A DNA stretch of 64,000 nucleotides from Duganella sp. Root336D2 (GCF_001425005.1 NZ_LMDB01000039.1:62001-126000), one strand, 5' to 3'; shown: positions 42,771-52,484, counted from the first letter of the stretch. The notes: generated by a model from the letters alone, not told the origin. Translations and numbers: made by a program.

Positions 42771-43496
42771 GCTGGGCTGTGGGGGCATGGCGTGGACTTT
42801 GCTCCAGAGGCCGGCCCAGCCTGGGGGCCAGGTGATCGATTCGCCGCTGTAGGGCGGGAGGTTGGCGCGGACCGGCGCTACTGGCACCGGCGGCATGTCG
42901 GTCAGCGGCCCGCCATGGGGGCGCTGCATGTCGAGGCTGTACATGTAGCCGGGGAGCAGGGCGTCGCAGACTTGGGCGAACCAGTTGGTGTGGTCTTCGT
43001 CGCGGCCGAGGGCTTGCGCCAACCCGTGCGGGTCGAACCTGGCCAGCGCGTGCACCAGTTCTTCCGTCGTGGCGCCGGGCTGGTCGCCCCAGCCCATCAC
43101 GGGATTGAAAATGTAGTCGGCGCCGGAGCCGTACCAGCCTTCGCGCCAGGAGCGCTGCATCCAGTCGCGCGGTCCGGTGAACAGGTGCCAGCGCCAGTGC
43201 AGCCCGGATGCCTTGGGCCAGGAGTACAGGTATAACTTCTGGTAGCCGGCCTTGTGCAATTCGCGCACCACCGCCATCAACCGCGCATGCGGCATGCGGT
43301 CGGGCGGGGCGCGGCGGAACAGGATTGCTTCGCCGTCGGCAAACTGCACTTCGTCGGTGGAGAGATTCAGGTCGAGCGTGCGCGACTCGTTGCCAAACCG
43401 GGCGGAAATCCAGCCGGTCAGCAAATTGACAGCCGTAATCACGCCATACCCGCGGTAGCGGTGGAAAATCACGGTTCCTGGTGCGAGCGCTTTCAT
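42717..43496 (-). CDS. Hypothetical protein
   Basis: The protein of about 259 residues begins MKALAPGTVIFHRYRGYGVI, a beta-rich start that resembles CarD/Tudor-like small barrels, followed by an aromatic-rich domain (YLYSWPKASGLHWRWHLF and DWMQRSWREGWYGSG) that I cannot assign. An upstream ATG at 43601 would add 35 residues and start only 11 bases from the divergent gene; the later start is preferred. The last residues (CHTLGSHPNCDTDTAV) are encoded by an intergenic-type hairpin repeat, so the original C-terminus may have been replaced. Confidence 0.65.
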   Translation of the reverse strand: MKALAPGTVIFHRYRGYGVITAVNLLTGWISARFGNESRTLDLNLSTDEVQFADGEAILFRRAPPDRMPHARLMAVVRELHKAGYQKLYLYSWPKASGLHWRWHLFTGPRDWMQRSWREGWYGSGADYIFNPVMGWGDQPGATTEELVHALARFDPHGLAQALGRDEDHTNWFAQVCDALLPGYMYSLDMQRPHGGPLTDMPPVPVAPVRANLPPYSGESITWPPGWAGLWSKVHAMPPQPSPCHTLGSHPNCDTDTAV

Positions 43497-43612
43497 GGTC
43501 TTGCCGGGCAAAAAACCCAGTGTAGTCAACTGTTCAGCGGAATGCCAGCCGGAAGGCGCAAACTTTTTTCGGCTATCATGCACGCCATTCATCGATTTCA
43601 TTTTAATTCATC

Positions 43613-44098
43613 ATGACCCTGCGTATCATCGCCACCGGCGGCACCTTCGACAAGCATTACAACGAACTGAATGGCACCCTGGCTTTCACCGAAAGTCACT
43701 TGCCTGCTGCGATCAAGCGCGCCCGCATCACCACGCCTTGCGAGCTGGAAGTCGTGTCGCTGCTGGATTCTCTGGACATGGTGGATGCCGACCGCCAGCG
43801 CGTGCTGGCTGCTTGCCAGGGCGCTCCCGAGAAAGCGATCGTGATCGTGCACGGCACCGATACCATGCCGCAGACCGCTGCCGTCCTCGGCCCCGCGATC
43901 AAGGACAAGACCATCGTTTTCACCGGCGCCATGATCCCTTACGAGATCGATAATTCCGACGCGTTCTTCAATATGGGGTTTGCCTGCGGCGTGGCGCAAG
44001 TGCTGCCGCCCGGCGTGTACGTGGCGATGAATGGCCAGATCTTCGCGTGGGATAACGTGCAGAAGAACAAAGCGGCCGGTGTGTTCCAGCCGCTCTGA
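43613..44098 (+). CDS. Asparaginase-domain protein, N-terminal domain only
   Basis: The 161-residue protein has the two threonine motifs of type I/II asparaginases, ATGGTFDK at residues about 7-14 and VHGTDTMPQ near 79-87, but lacks the whole C-terminal domain of a 330-residue asparaginase. Short proteins of this kind occur widely in Proteobacteria as stand-alone genes, so it is not simply truncated. Both catalytic threonines are present. Its substrate is unknown; amide hydrolysis is a fair guess. Confidence 0.85.
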   Translation: MTLRIIATGGTFDKHYNELNGTLAFTESHLPAAIKRARITTPCELEVVSLLDSLDMVDADRQRVLAACQGAPEKAIVIVHGTDTMPQTAAVLGPAIKDKTIVFTGAMIPYEIDNSDAFFNMGFACGVAQVLPPGVYVAMNGQIFAWDNVQKNKAAGVFQPL

Positions 44099-44099
44099 A

Positions 44100-45560
44100 T
44101 CATTTGAGTCTCGCCAGCGTTTGCTGGAAGCGCGCGGCGTCCTGGTAGCCGATTACGCGCGCCCGCTCTTTGCCCCCGCCATCGAACAGAATGATGGCGG
44201 GCGGTCCAAACAGGCCATAGCGTTTCAGCAGGGCCTTGTCTTCCTCGCTATTGGCCGTGACGTCGGCCTGTAGCAGCACGGTGCCTTCCAGGGCTGACTT
44301 CACCGGCGCGGCGCGGAAGGTGAACTTTTCCATTTCCTTGCATGATATGCACCAGTCGGCGTAGAAGTCGAGCATGACGGGGCGGCCTTTCGCCAATTCG
44401 GCCTCGAGCTGTTGCACATTGGCGACCGGCTTAAACGGAAGCGCGGAAACGTGAGGGTTAGGTAGCAGCGGCCACGCCATCCACACGGCCAGCGCCAGCA
44501 GCATGATGCCGAAGCCGCGCTTGACCCATTCCATCCATGCACCAGCGCGCGGCAGCAGGCTGCCAGCCGACAGGCCGACCAGCACCAGCGGCACGCTCAT
44601 GCCGGCCGCCATTGCAAACAGCGCGCTGCCGCCGACCAGCACGTCGCGCGTCTGGCTGATGTAGACCAGCGCGCCTGCCAGCGGTGCTGCCACGCAGGGG
44701 CCGACCATCAGCGCGGAGATGGAACCCATGCCGAATACGCCCGCCAGCTTGCCGGCTGTGCGGCGATTGGCGCTGTCGGCCAGGCGCGATTGCAGGATCG
44801 CAGGCAATTGCAGTTCGTAGAGGCCGAACATCGAGAGCGCCAGCGCGGAAAGCAGCAAGGCAAAGGCGCCGATCAGCCACGGTTTTTGCAGCGAAGCGGC
44901 TAAGCCTTCGCCGGCCAGTCCGGCTGCGACGCCGAAGGCGGTGTACACCAGTGCCATGCCCAGTGAGTAGGCGCCAGACAACAGGAGGCCGCGCCGGCGG
45001 CTTGGCTTTGCGCTGTCGCCGACTATGATCGAAGACAGGATCGGAACCATCGGCAGCACGCAGGGCGTGAAGGCCAGGCCAAGGCCAAGCAGCAGGAACA
45101 GGGGCACGATCGTGAGTAATTGGCCGCCTTGCAGCGCTTGCGCCAGCGGTGCCGCCGCCTCCAGCGTGACGCCGGAATCCATTGGCGAGTAGCACAGGCC
45201 CGCGTCGGCGCAGCCCTGGCTCGTCACGCGCAGCACGAAGGGACCTTCGCCCTGCACCGGCACGCGCAACGTGACGCGGTGGCGGTAGGTTTCCACCTCC
45301 TTGTCGAAGGTCTGGTCGAATTTCACTTTACCTGGCGGCAGTTCGGGTGCACCCAGTTTGGCCCCGTCCGCAGTGAAGCGGAACCGGTCGCGGTACATGT
45401 AGTAGCCGTCGGCAATGTCGAAACTGACCTCGGCGGCGCCGCCGTCCGCCATCCGCGCCGAGAAGCGAAATGCGGCTTCGGGTTCGAGGAAGTCCCCAGC
45501 CATCGCCCGAGCCATCCCCAGCGCTGCGAGCAGCAGCGCCAGCAACAGGCGCCGCATCAT
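44100..45560 (-). CDS. dsbD: Thiol:disulfide interchange protein DsbD
   Basis: The 486-residue protein has a signal peptide, a periplasmic alpha domain with the Cys pair CADAGLC (residues about 105-111), a transmembrane DsbD/CcdA region of about eight helices (TPCVLPMVPIL near 165, VGPCVAAPLAGALVY near 285), and a C-terminal thioredoxin domain with DWCISCKEME. It carries electrons from cytoplasmic thioredoxin to periplasmic partners. It is shorter than the E. coli protein but has all three redox pairs. Its ATG overlaps the stop of the TlpA-like gene (ATGA), which is a likely partner. Confidence 0.93.
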   Translation of the reverse strand: MMRRLLLALLLAALGMARAMAGDFLEPEAAFRFSARMADGGAAEVSFDIADGYYMYRDRFRFTADGAKLGAPELPPGKVKFDQTFDKEVETYRHRVTLRVPVQGEGPFVLRVTSQGCADAGLCYSPMDSGVTLEAAAPLAQALQGGQLLTIVPLFLLLGLGLAFTPCVLPMVPILSSIIVGDSAKPSRRRGLLLSGAYSLGMALVYTAFGVAAGLAGEGLAASLQKPWLIGAFALLLSALALSMFGLYELQLPAILQSRLADSANRRTAGKLAGVFGMGSISALMVGPCVAAPLAGALVYISQTRDVLVGGSALFAMAAGMSVPLVLVGLSAGSLLPRAGAWMEWVKRGFGIMLLALAVWMAWPLLPNPHVSALPFKPVANVQQLEAELAKGRPVMLDFYADWCISCKEMEKFTFRAAPVKSALEGTVLLQADVTANSEEDKALLKRYGLFGPPAIILFDGGGKERARVIGYQDAARFQQTLARLK

Positions 45561-46558
45561 TGCACCTGCAAGGCTTGCACTGCCTGCGCCAGGCCGCGCT
45601 CTTCAGGGCCCATGACGCGCGCTACGCGGCCTTGCCGGTCAAGCAGAACAATGCTGGGAATCTGGCGTACGCCGAAGGCATTGAATAGCGCTCCGTCCTT
45701 GTCCAGCCGCATGGCCATGCGCGACTTTTTGCTGCGGGCGAATTCCGCGACCTCCTTTTCCGACGACCATACCGGCGATGCGACGGCAGTCCATTCAACC
45801 CCCGGCGTTGCGGCCAGCGCCTCGGCTTCTTCACGCATGCGTTGGCAGGCCTGTGCAATCGCAGGGCGGCTTTCGCGAAAATAGGATTCGCACCAGGGGG
45901 AAAAGAACATCAGGGCGCGCGGCTTGTCCTGTACGACGGGCAGCGGCAGGCCTTGCGCAATGTCGCCAACTTTCAGGGCTGGACGGGGCGCCGCAGCAGC
46001 AGCCGGCGCCAGCGCCAGGGGAGTCGCGACCGCGCGTTCGTTTACCGCGCTTTGCAGGGCGTTCTCAAGTTCCTTGTCGTGCAAATGGCCGATGTGCCGG
46101 ATGCGACCATCGCGGCCAATCACGATGTGCTGCGGCGTTACGCGAAGGTTCAGGTTGGCCGCCAGCGAACCGTCATCGATGACGATTGGCATATGCAGGC
46201 CATGCTGGCTGCGGTAGTTTTTCACTTCCGATTCGGTATCGCTGTAGCCGGCATTGACTGCGACCACGGCAAGCTTGTCGCCGTACTGCTGGAAAGCCTT
46301 CTTGAACGCGGGCATCTGCTCTCGGCAGGGAACGCACCAGGTGGCCCAGAATTTGAGGTAGACCGGCTGCTTGCCGTAGTACGAAGCGAGGTCGATACGC
46401 TGGCCGTCAATGGTTTGCAGTACAGCGGCGGGACCCGGCTGGCCTAACAACGCCTTGCCGGCCAGTCTGGCGCGGCTGGCGCCGCTGCCTGCTTCATCGG
46501 CATGGGCGGCGACGGTGGAAAGGCTCACCAGCAGTGCGGTGATCAGGGGTTTGAACAT
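45557..46558 (-). CDS. TlpA-like protein with two thioredoxin-fold domains
   Basis: The 333-residue exported protein has a signal peptide and a first thioredoxin domain with the intact pair WCVPC (about residue 75). A second thioredoxin-like domain after the Pro/Ala linker at about 185 has WCESY at the matching place, so the resolving Cys is missing. It ends with IPSIVLLDRQGRVARVMG, the usual cis-Pro strand. It is cotranscribed with dsbD, which probably keeps the first domain reduced. A role in cytochrome c maturation or disulfide isomerisation is likely; the degenerate domain may bind rather than reduce. Confidence 0.87.
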   Translation of the reverse strand: MFKPLITALLVSLSTVAAHADEAGSGASRARLAGKALLGQPGPAAVLQTIDGQRIDLASYYGKQPVYLKFWATWCVPCREQMPAFKKAFQQYGDKLAVVAVNAGYSDTESEVKNYRSQHGLHMPIVIDDGSLAANLNLRVTPQHIVIGRDGRIRHIGHLHDKELENALQSAVNERAVATPLALAPAAAAAPRPALKVGDIAQGLPLPVVQDKPRALMFFSPWCESYFRESRPAIAQACQRMREEAEALAATPGVEWTAVASPVWSSEKEVAEFARSKKSRMAMRLDKDGALFNAFGVRQIPSIVLLDRQGRVARVMGPEERGLAQAVQALQVQ

Positions 46559-46587
46559 GATGGCTTTCGTGGATTGGTAGGAAAACC

Positions 46588-48066
46588 ATGGTACCTTTGC
46601 CTTGGTTCACTCTAAAGACGCAAGAATGCGCTGAATTTATGTACCATTCGATCAAGCTCGCCATTGACCGCAAAGCCGCTGCCACGTTGGCAGACCAGAT
46701 CTTCCTCGGCCTGCGCGGGGCGATCAGCGATGGCCGCCTGGCGCCGCAGGCACGGCTGCCGTCCTGGCATGACCTGGCGGCTCAACTGGGAGTCGCGCGC
46801 GGCACGGTGCGGCAGGCTTATGAGCGGCTGCGCGATGAACAACTGGTCTACGCCGCAGGCGCGGCCGGCACTTTCGTCTGTGCCGGAGGCGCTGTGGCAG
46901 GCGCAGGCCGGCAAGGCAGCGAGTCTACACGCGCTGCACCGGGTGCTGCAGTGCTGGAAGTGGTGCGGGCCTTTCCCGGTCGCGCCGTCAGCACCAAACC
47001 TTTCCAGGTCGGCGTGCCGGCCCAGGATGCCTTTCCCTTCAAGACCTGGTCGCGCGTGATGGGCCGGGCTGCCCGCGCAGCGGCTGCGTTGCCCCTGTCC
47101 TATCCCGATCCGCGCGGCGAATATTCCCTGCGCGCGGAAATCGCGGCTTACCTGTGCGTGGCGCGCGGGCTCGATTGCACGCCCGGGCAGGTGCTGGTCT
47201 GCAACGGCTACGCTGGCGCGCTGGGACTGGTCCTGCGTGCACTCGAGTTGAAAGGCGAGCAGGCATGGATTGAACAGCCGGGGTATATGGCTACCCGCGA
47301 TGCGCTCGCTGCGGCGGGCCTGCAGCTGGTGCCGGTCCCGGTCGATGCCGAAGGACTGGACGTGGCAGCCGGTGTGCACCTGGCGCCACGTGCCAAACTG
47401 GCGGTGGTGACGCCTGGCCAGCAGGCGCCGCTCGGCGTTACGCTGTCGCTGCGCAGGCGCCAGGTCTTGCTGGAGTGGGCGGCGCAGGCCGGCGCCTGGA
47501 TCATCGAGGACGACTACCTGGGCGAATTGCAGCCGCAAGGCCGCGCCGCGCCGGCATTGGCATCGCAGGACCGCAAAGGCCGCGTGCTACACCTTGGCAC
47601 GTTCAGCAAGACGCTGACCCCTTCGCTAAGGGTGGGTTTCCTCGTAGCGCCGCCGGAGCTGGCCGACTTGCTGGCGCAAACGGCTTCCATTTGCGCCAGC
47701 GCGCCACCGCCGGTGGTGCAGCTGGCCGTTGCGGAGTTCCTGCATAGCGGCGCCTACCTGCGCCATTTGCGGCACATGAAGCGCTTGTACCAGGAGCGCA
47801 GGAACGCATTGGGCGCGGCGCTGGAACAGCTGGGCGCGGTCCATGCGCCGGCGGCACTGGGCGTGCTGCTGCAATTGCCGCAGGGAGTCAACGATGTGGA
47901 AGTCGCTACGCGGGCACGCAGCCTTGGCATGGCGCCATCCGCCTTGTCCGGATGGTATGCCGGGGCAGCACCCGCCAGCGGCGGGCTGCTGCTTGGTGTG
48001 ACCAATGTGCCCGAGGACACGGCTGCGGGCTATTGCGAGCGCCTGCTGGCGCTCACGCGGTCTTAA
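46588..48066 (+). CDS. MocR/PdxR-like GntR-aminotransferase transcriptional regulator
   Basis: The protein of about 492 residues joins a GntR winged helix ([20 protein letters not shown], residues about 55-90) to a type I aminotransferase domain with [10 protein letters not shown] near 305 and the PLP-binding lysine in [13 protein letters not shown] near 338. MocR proteins sense vitamin B6 or amino compounds. A TAGGAAAACC box supports the ATG at 46588; an ATG at 46639 is an alternative nearer the family start. It is divergent from the tlpA-like gene with a 29-base gap, so it may control that operon. Its end overlaps rdgC by 4 bases. Confidence 0.9.
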   Translation: MVPLPWFTLKTQECAEFMYHSIKLAIDRKAAATLADQIFLGLRGAISDGRLAPQARLPSWHDLAAQLGVARGTVRQAYERLRDEQLVYAAGAAGTFVCAGGAVAGAGRQGSESTRAAPGAAVLEVVRAFPGRAVSTKPFQVGVPAQDAFPFKTWSRVMGRAARAAAALPLSYPDPRGEYSLRAEIAAYLCVARGLDCTPGQVLVCNGYAGALGLVLRALELKGEQAWIEQPGYMATRDALAAAGLQLVPVPVDAEGLDVAAGVHLAPRAKLAVVTPGQQAPLGVTLSLRRRQVLLEWAAQAGAWIIEDDYLGELQPQGRAAPALASQDRKGRVLHLGTFSKTLTPSLRVGFLVAPPELADLLAQTASICASAPPPVVQLAVAEFLHSGAYLRHLRHMKRLYQERRNALGAALEQLGAVHAPAALGVLLQLPQGVNDVEVATRARSLGMAPSALSGWYAGAAPASGGLLLGVTNVPEDTAAGYCERLLALTRS

Positions 48067-48959
48067 GCTTTCGCTTCGCCGCCCAGGGCGTCAACCACAT
48101 CCTGCAGCAGCTTGGACAGCTCGCCGGTCATCAGCATGAAGTCGCCGTCGAAGCGTTCGTCGTCGTTACGGGTAACGGCGTCGTTTTCCTTCATCACGTC
48201 CAGCGGCTTGACGCCCTTGATGGCCAGCGCTTCGGTCAGCACGAAGCTGATCTTGCTGTCCCAGGTCATGGCCAGGCGGGTGCACTGCTTGCCGGCCGCG
48301 ATGTGGCGGCGCACTTCTTCCGGCTCCAGGGTGTGGCGCACATAGCGCACCGCCGCCTTGCTCTCGCCGGTGGCGCGCAGTTCGGTGTCCATGTCGACGG
48401 TGAAGCCGGCCGGCGCTTCGTCGTCCTGCAGCCAGGCGGTCATCACGCCGACTGGCGAACGCTGTACGCGCAGGCTCTCGATCGGCATGCGGTCGACCGC
48501 TTTCAGCAGCATCTTGATGATGTCGTCGGCCTTGGCCGGGCTGGCGGCATCGACCACCAGCCAGCCGTTGACCGGGTCGATCCAGCACCAGGTGTTGCTG
48601 CGGATGGTGAAGGCGCGCGGCAGCAGTTCGTCGTGCACGCGTTCCTTGAGTTCTTTCATGGCTTTCTTGCCAGGGGCGAAGCCTTGCTGCTCTTCCATTT
48701 CAGCAGCGCGCGCCTTGGCAACCTGGTTGACCACGGTCGATGGCAGCAGCTTTTTCTCGGTGCCCAGCACCATCAGCATCTGCTTGTTGACGACGTGCAC
48801 CAGGCCGCCGTTCGGGCGCGGTTTGTCCCAGCCCTGGCGCATCAGCTCATTGCTGCTGGCAGGAGAGAAGGACTGCGGCTGGAGGGCCTCTTCGAGTTGT
48901 TCTGGAGTAAATGCCCAAGGCGCGGGCAGACGGTAGACCTGGAGATTCTTAAACCACAT
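48063..48959 (-). CDS. rdgC: Recombination-associated protein RdgC
   Basis: The 298-residue protein starts [11 protein letters not shown] and has the RdgC family segments [18 protein letters not shown] and [18 protein letters not shown], with the usual length. RdgC is a ring-forming double-stranded DNA-binding protein that limits RecA-dependent recombination and matters for replication restart. It is transcribed alone, converging on the MocR gene. Confidence 0.97.
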   Translation of the reverse strand: MWFKNLQVYRLPAPWAFTPEQLEEALQPQSFSPASSNELMRQGWDKPRPNGGLVHVVNKQMLMVLGTEKKLLPSTVVNQVAKARAAEMEEQQGFAPGKKAMKELKERVHDELLPRAFTIRSNTWCWIDPVNGWLVVDAASPAKADDIIKMLLKAVDRMPIESLRVQRSPVGVMTAWLQDDEAPAGFTVDMDTELRATGESKAAVRYVRHTLEPEEVRRHIAAGKQCTRLAMTWDSKISFVLTEALAIKGVKPLDVMKENDAVTRNDDERFDGDFMLMTGELSKLLQDVVDALGGEAKA

Positions 48960-49012
48960 ACTTGTTTGCAGCCTAGCTGAGCATTTTCAAAGGAACGACA
49001 TTTTAGCAGGAG

Positions 49013-49654
49013 CTATTTGGGGCAGCGAACGATAAATGTTTTACCGTTGTTGTCGACGGCGTTCAGCCCTGCCTTGTCGCGGTTGCCGCGCTTGAGAATG
49101 CAGTAGCTGCCGAGGGGCGTGGTGACGCGTGCCAGGCTGTCGCCGTTGGGCAACACCGTTTCGGTCATCGAAAAGGCACCGGACCCTTTGTAGGCCAGGG
49201 CGATGTCCTGCGCCAGTTTCGGTTCGTGCGCCAGGGCCCGGTCATTGTCATTTTTGCTCTCTTTGCGCAGTTCGCGGTCGACCCCGATGGCCGCTGAACG
49301 GGCTCGCTCAACCAGGCTTCGCACCTCGGGCGCCGGTTGCGCGAAGGGATCGGGCGCAGCCGCCTCCGGTGGCAGCTCGGCCCGCGGCGGCATGCTGGCG
49401 GCTGCCGGGACTGCGGGTCCTGCCGCCGTGGGCAAAGGCGCTGCACTGCGGCGCGAGCGCGGCGCCGAGGGAACCCGCGGCGCCTCCGGTTGCGGCTGCC
49501 GGTCCGCGATGTGCATCAGGAATACCATCTCCCCCTCACGCTGCGCCTCGGTCGCAATGGTGGGCGTTGCGGTCAAGCGCCAGCAAACCAGCAGGGCCAG
49601 GTGCAGGCCAGCAATCGGGAGCAGCCAGCCATGCCGCCGTCGCAGCGCGCTCAT
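49013..49654 (-). CDS. Membrane-anchored protein of unknown function (paralogue 2)
   Basis: The 213-residue protein has one N-terminal membrane segment (LLPIAGLHLALLVCW, residues about 10-25), a Pro/Ala-rich periplasmic linker and a C-terminal part with LVERARSAAIGVDRELRKES and ending IVRCPK. It is a paralogue of the gene just upstream, which has ESLLERNRKLAAGVDRQLRKES and ends VKTCP. The ATG overlaps the upstream stop (ATGA). The layout recalls TonB-like anchors but without a TonB domain. I do not recognise the family. Confidence 0.72.
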   Translation of the reverse strand: MSALRRRHGWLLPIAGLHLALLVCWRLTATPTIATEAQREGEMVFLMHIADRQPQPEAPRVPSAPRSRRSAAPLPTAAGPAVPAAASMPPRAELPPEAAAPDPFAQPAPEVRSLVERARSAAIGVDRELRKESKNDNDRALAHEPKLAQDIALAYKGSGAFSMTETVLPNGDSLARVTTPLGSYCILKRGNRDKAGLNAVDNNGKTFIVRCPK

Positions 49655-50289
49655 GGGCAGGTCTTCACTTGATATTTGTTTCCGTCGCGGAAAGGGTCCT
49701 GCCCCGCCGCCCCCACCAGGTTCACCACTTCGCACCATTCCTGGCCGCCGGCGCGGTAGCGTTTCACGCTGCGGCCGTCAGCCATGGTGGAGACTTGCTC
49801 GAGCACCACTTCCCCTTTATAGGCGCGGGCCAGCTGCCGGGCCAGCGGACTTTGCTCTGGCACAATGGTGGCGAACTGGTTCAGGCTTTCCTTGCGTAGC
49901 TGGCGGTCAACGCCGGCGGCCAACTTGCGGTTTCTCTCGAGCAGGCTCTCAGCCGGCGCCGCCGGTTTGGCAAACGGATCGCCGGGATCGCCGGCGCTCG
50001 CCGGCACCGTCACTGCCTCGGCGAGCGCCGGCTCGCTAACGGACGCTGCGGGCGCGGGGACGGCGCGGACCGAGGGCAGGGGCGGCTTCGGCCGCCCCGC
50101 CGCGCGCCGGGCAGGCGCGGCGGCGGTGCTGGGCTCGGGAGGCGCCAGCAGGTAGACCAGTTCGCTTTCACGCAGAGGACCGGCTTCGCGCCGCTCGGGC
50201 AGGCCGCGCCAGCACAAGAACACTGCAAGGTGCAGCAGGGCGATAACGGCCAGCCAGGCGCGCCGCGCCGGGCGGAAATCTGCTTGCAT
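49651..50289 (-). CDS. Membrane-anchored protein of unknown function (paralogue 1)
   Basis: The 212-residue protein has the same plan as its neighbour: a short cytoplasmic start, one membrane segment (WLAVIALLHLAVFLCW), a Pro/Ala-rich linker, the shared motif AAGVDRQLRKES and a small C-terminal domain with two Cys residues (EWCEVV and KTCP). In the other paralogue the Cys positions are similar (YCILKRG and RCPK), suggesting a disulfide. It is the first gene of the pair. Function unknown. Confidence 0.72.
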   Translation of the reverse strand: MQADFRPARRAWLAVIALLHLAVFLCWRGLPERREAGPLRESELVYLLAPPEPSTAAAPARRAAGRPKPPLPSVRAVPAPAASVSEPALAEAVTVPASAGDPGDPFAKPAAPAESLLERNRKLAAGVDRQLRKESLNQFATIVPEQSPLARQLARAYKGEVVLEQVSTMADGRSVKRYRAGGQEWCEVVNLVGAAGQDPFRDGNKYQVKTCP

Positions 50290-50343
50290 AGGGTATTCCG
50301 TTTTGCAGCCGGACTCAGCTTGCCAGCTCGCGTAGCGAAAATA

Positions 50344-51495
50344 TCACATATTGGCAAAAAGATCACCCTGCGCCGGCTGGGCTTGGGCGGCCTCTTCCAG
50401 CGTGCACAGGGCCGACATGCGCACGCCGAGCAGGCGCAGCCGGTCATCCAGCGGCACCCGGCGCAGGCATTCGCCGGCGGCGCGGCGGATGGCGGCGGCA
50501 TCGGCCGTGGGCGAGGGCAGGGTCAGGTCGCGCGTCACGGTGCGGAAGTCGGCATAGCGCAGCTTGATGCCCACGGTGCGGCCGGCGTAGCGCTTGCGCG
50601 CCAGGTCATCGGCCACCTTCTGGCACAGGCGGGTGAAGATCTCGGACAGCTCGGCGCGGTCGCGCTTGACGTGCAGGTCGCGCGAAAAGGTGGTTTCGCG
50701 GCTGACGCCTTTCGGCTCGCTGCGCGTGGCAAGCTCACGCTCGTCGTGGCCATGGGAAATGCGCTGCAGCCATTCGGCGTAATTGAGGCCGAAATGCTCC
50801 TGCAGCAGGGCTGGGTCGGCCGCTGCCAGCTGGCCCACCGTGTCGATGCCGAGCGCGACCAGCTTTTTCTCCGCCTTGGGGCCAATGCCGTTCACCTTGC
50901 GCACCGCCAGCGGCCAGATGCGCGCCGCCACGTCGTCATGGCCGACCACGGCCAGGCCGTTGGGCTTTTCCAGGTCGGAGCAGATCTTGGCCAGCAGTTT
51001 GTTGGGCGCCACGCCGATCGAGCACGACAGCCCGGTGGCGGCGCGCACCGCGTCCTTGATGCGCTGGGCCAGTTCGCGCGTTTCACCCTCGACCTCGGTC
51101 AGGTCGATATAGATTTCGTCAATGCCGCGGTCTTCGATCTGCGGGGCGATGGCGGCCACCGCCGCCTTGAACAGGCGCGAGTACTTGCGGTAGGAATCGA
51201 AATCCACCGGCAGCAGGATGGCGTCCGGCGCCAGCGCCGCCGCCTTCATGGTGCCCATGGCGGAAAACACGCCCAGCGCCCGCGCTTCATAGGTGGAAGT
51301 GGTAATCACGCCACGCCCCGCGTAATCGCGCAGGCGGGAAAACTCGCGGGTGCCGTCCGGCAGCTCGCGCGGCTGGTGGCGTCCGCCGCCGCCGATCACG
51401 ACGGGCAGGCCGCGCAATTCCGGATAGCGCAACAGCTCCACGGACGCGTAAAAGGCGTCCATGTCGAGGTGGGCAATGCGGCGGGGCCAGTCCAT
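50344..51495 (-). CDS. dinB: DNA polymerase IV (Y-family)
   Basis: The 383-residue protein has the Y-family catalytic motifs: HLDMDAFYASVE at residues 8-19 and SIDE-equivalent RGIDEIYIDLT near 123, followed by GLSCSIGVAPNKLLAKICSD. The helix-hairpin-helix (VNGIGPKAEKKL) and little-finger domains follow. Pol IV performs error-prone translesion synthesis. A LexA box lies 28 bases upstream of the ATG, so SOS control is expected. The extreme C-terminus lacks an obvious beta-clamp motif beyond QGDLFANM, which may serve as one. Confidence 0.96.
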   Translation of the reverse strand: MDWPRRIAHLDMDAFYASVELLRYPELRGLPVVIGGGGRHQPRELPDGTREFSRLRDYAGRGVITTSTYEARALGVFSAMGTMKAAALAPDAILLPVDFDSYRKYSRLFKAAVAAIAPQIEDRGIDEIYIDLTEVEGETRELAQRIKDAVRAATGLSCSIGVAPNKLLAKICSDLEKPNGLAVVGHDDVAARIWPLAVRKVNGIGPKAEKKLVALGIDTVGQLAAADPALLQEHFGLNYAEWLQRISHGHDERELATRSEPKGVSRETTFSRDLHVKRDRAELSEIFTRLCQKVADDLARKRYAGRTVGIKLRYADFRTVTRDLTLPSPTADAAAIRRAAGECLRRVPLDDRLRLLGVRMSALCTLEEAAQAQPAQGDLFANM

Positions 51496-51522
51496 AACAA
51501 ATAGTCGAGTTCGCTTGTGATA

Positions 51523-51538
51523 CTGTAATTATATACAG
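51523..51538 (-). promoter_or_regulatory. LexA box upstream of dinB
   Basis: The 16-base site CTGTAATTATATACAG is a perfect CTGT-N8-ACAG SOS box. It lies in the divergent gap between dinB and the plus-strand binding-protein gene, 28 bases from dinB. Confidence 0.9.
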
Positions 51539-51576
51539 CATTTTACGCAAGGTGCCCACTGGATATACTGCTGGGC

Positions 51577-52401
51577 ATGCGCATCCTTCCACTGCTGTTC
51601 GCTTTCGCCGCCGTCCCGGCCCTTGGCGCTGCCACCTGCCCCGCTCCCTTGCATGCCGGCGCCAGCGATCTTGGCCTGGCGTCGTTCCGCGAGGACGACA
51701 AGGTCGGCGGAGCCGCCATCGACGTTGTGCGGGAACTGGCGCGGCGCACCAACTGCCCCCTGAATATCAGCTGGTACCCGCGGGCGCGGCTGTGGGCCGA
51801 GTATGCAAACGGCCGCATCAACCTGACCGCGAGTTCCGCCCGCAGCGCCGAACGCGACCGCCTGGGCCAGTTCGTGCCTTTTGTGACGACGCGCTTCGAC
51901 CTGGTGCTGTCGCACCGCGTGCCGGCCACCTTCAAATCGCTGGCTGAACTGGTGGAGCATGGCAGCGCGCGCCTGAACCTGGTACGCGGCATCCTGTATG
52001 CGCCTGAAGTCCTGACCCAGGTCGAGCGGCTGCGCGGGCAAGGCCGGGTCGAGGTGGTCAACGACTTTGATATCGCTTTCAGGAAAATGGCCTCGCAGCG
52101 CGCCGAGGCGACCCTGGCGCCGATGACCATTTACTCGCGCTACCTGCAAAGCGCCGGCCTGCAAAAGCAGGCCCGCGTGATGCCGGTGACCGAATCGGCA
52201 GCCGTGCTGGCCGGCGCCTATCTTTCGCGCGACGGCCTGGCGCCGGCGGCGCGCAAGGTGTTTGCCGAAACCTTGCTTGGCATGGTGGCCGACGGCACCG
52301 TGGCTCGCATTTACGGCAAGTATGTCGGCGAGGCGAATGGCCGCAGCCTGGTGCCGGACCACGGGCGTGGCATCATTTCCGCCTACCAGCCGGCACCCTG
52401 A
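51577..52401 (+). CDS. Periplasmic solute-binding-like protein (SBP family 3)
   Basis: The 274-residue protein has a signal peptide (MRILPLLFAFAAVPALGA) and a PBPb-type fold with GGAAIDVVRELARRTNC near residue 46 and the RIYGKYVGE C-terminal segment. It resembles the stand-alone amino-acid-binding-like proteins common in Oxalobacteraceae, with no ABC permease or ATPase nearby. It may be a sensor or an orphan binding protein. The adjacent chemoreceptor gene could be coincidental. Confidence 0.85.
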   Translation: MRILPLLFAFAAVPALGAATCPAPLHAGASDLGLASFREDDKVGGAAIDVVRELARRTNCPLNISWYPRARLWAEYANGRINLTASSARSAERDRLGQFVPFVTTRFDLVLSHRVPATFKSLAELVEHGSARLNLVRGILYAPEVLTQVERLRGQGRVEVVNDFDIAFRKMASQRAEATLAPMTIYSRYLQSAGLQKQARVMPVTESAAVLAGAYLSRDGLAPAARKVFAETLLGMVADGTVARIYGKYVGEANGRSLVPDHGRGIISAYQPAP

Positions 52402-52484
52402 GTTTGCTGTGGCGCTGATCGCGGCGCCGCGTTACCATGCCTGTGCGATCATCGAAACAAAAACCACTTTCCGGCGAGGCTTGC

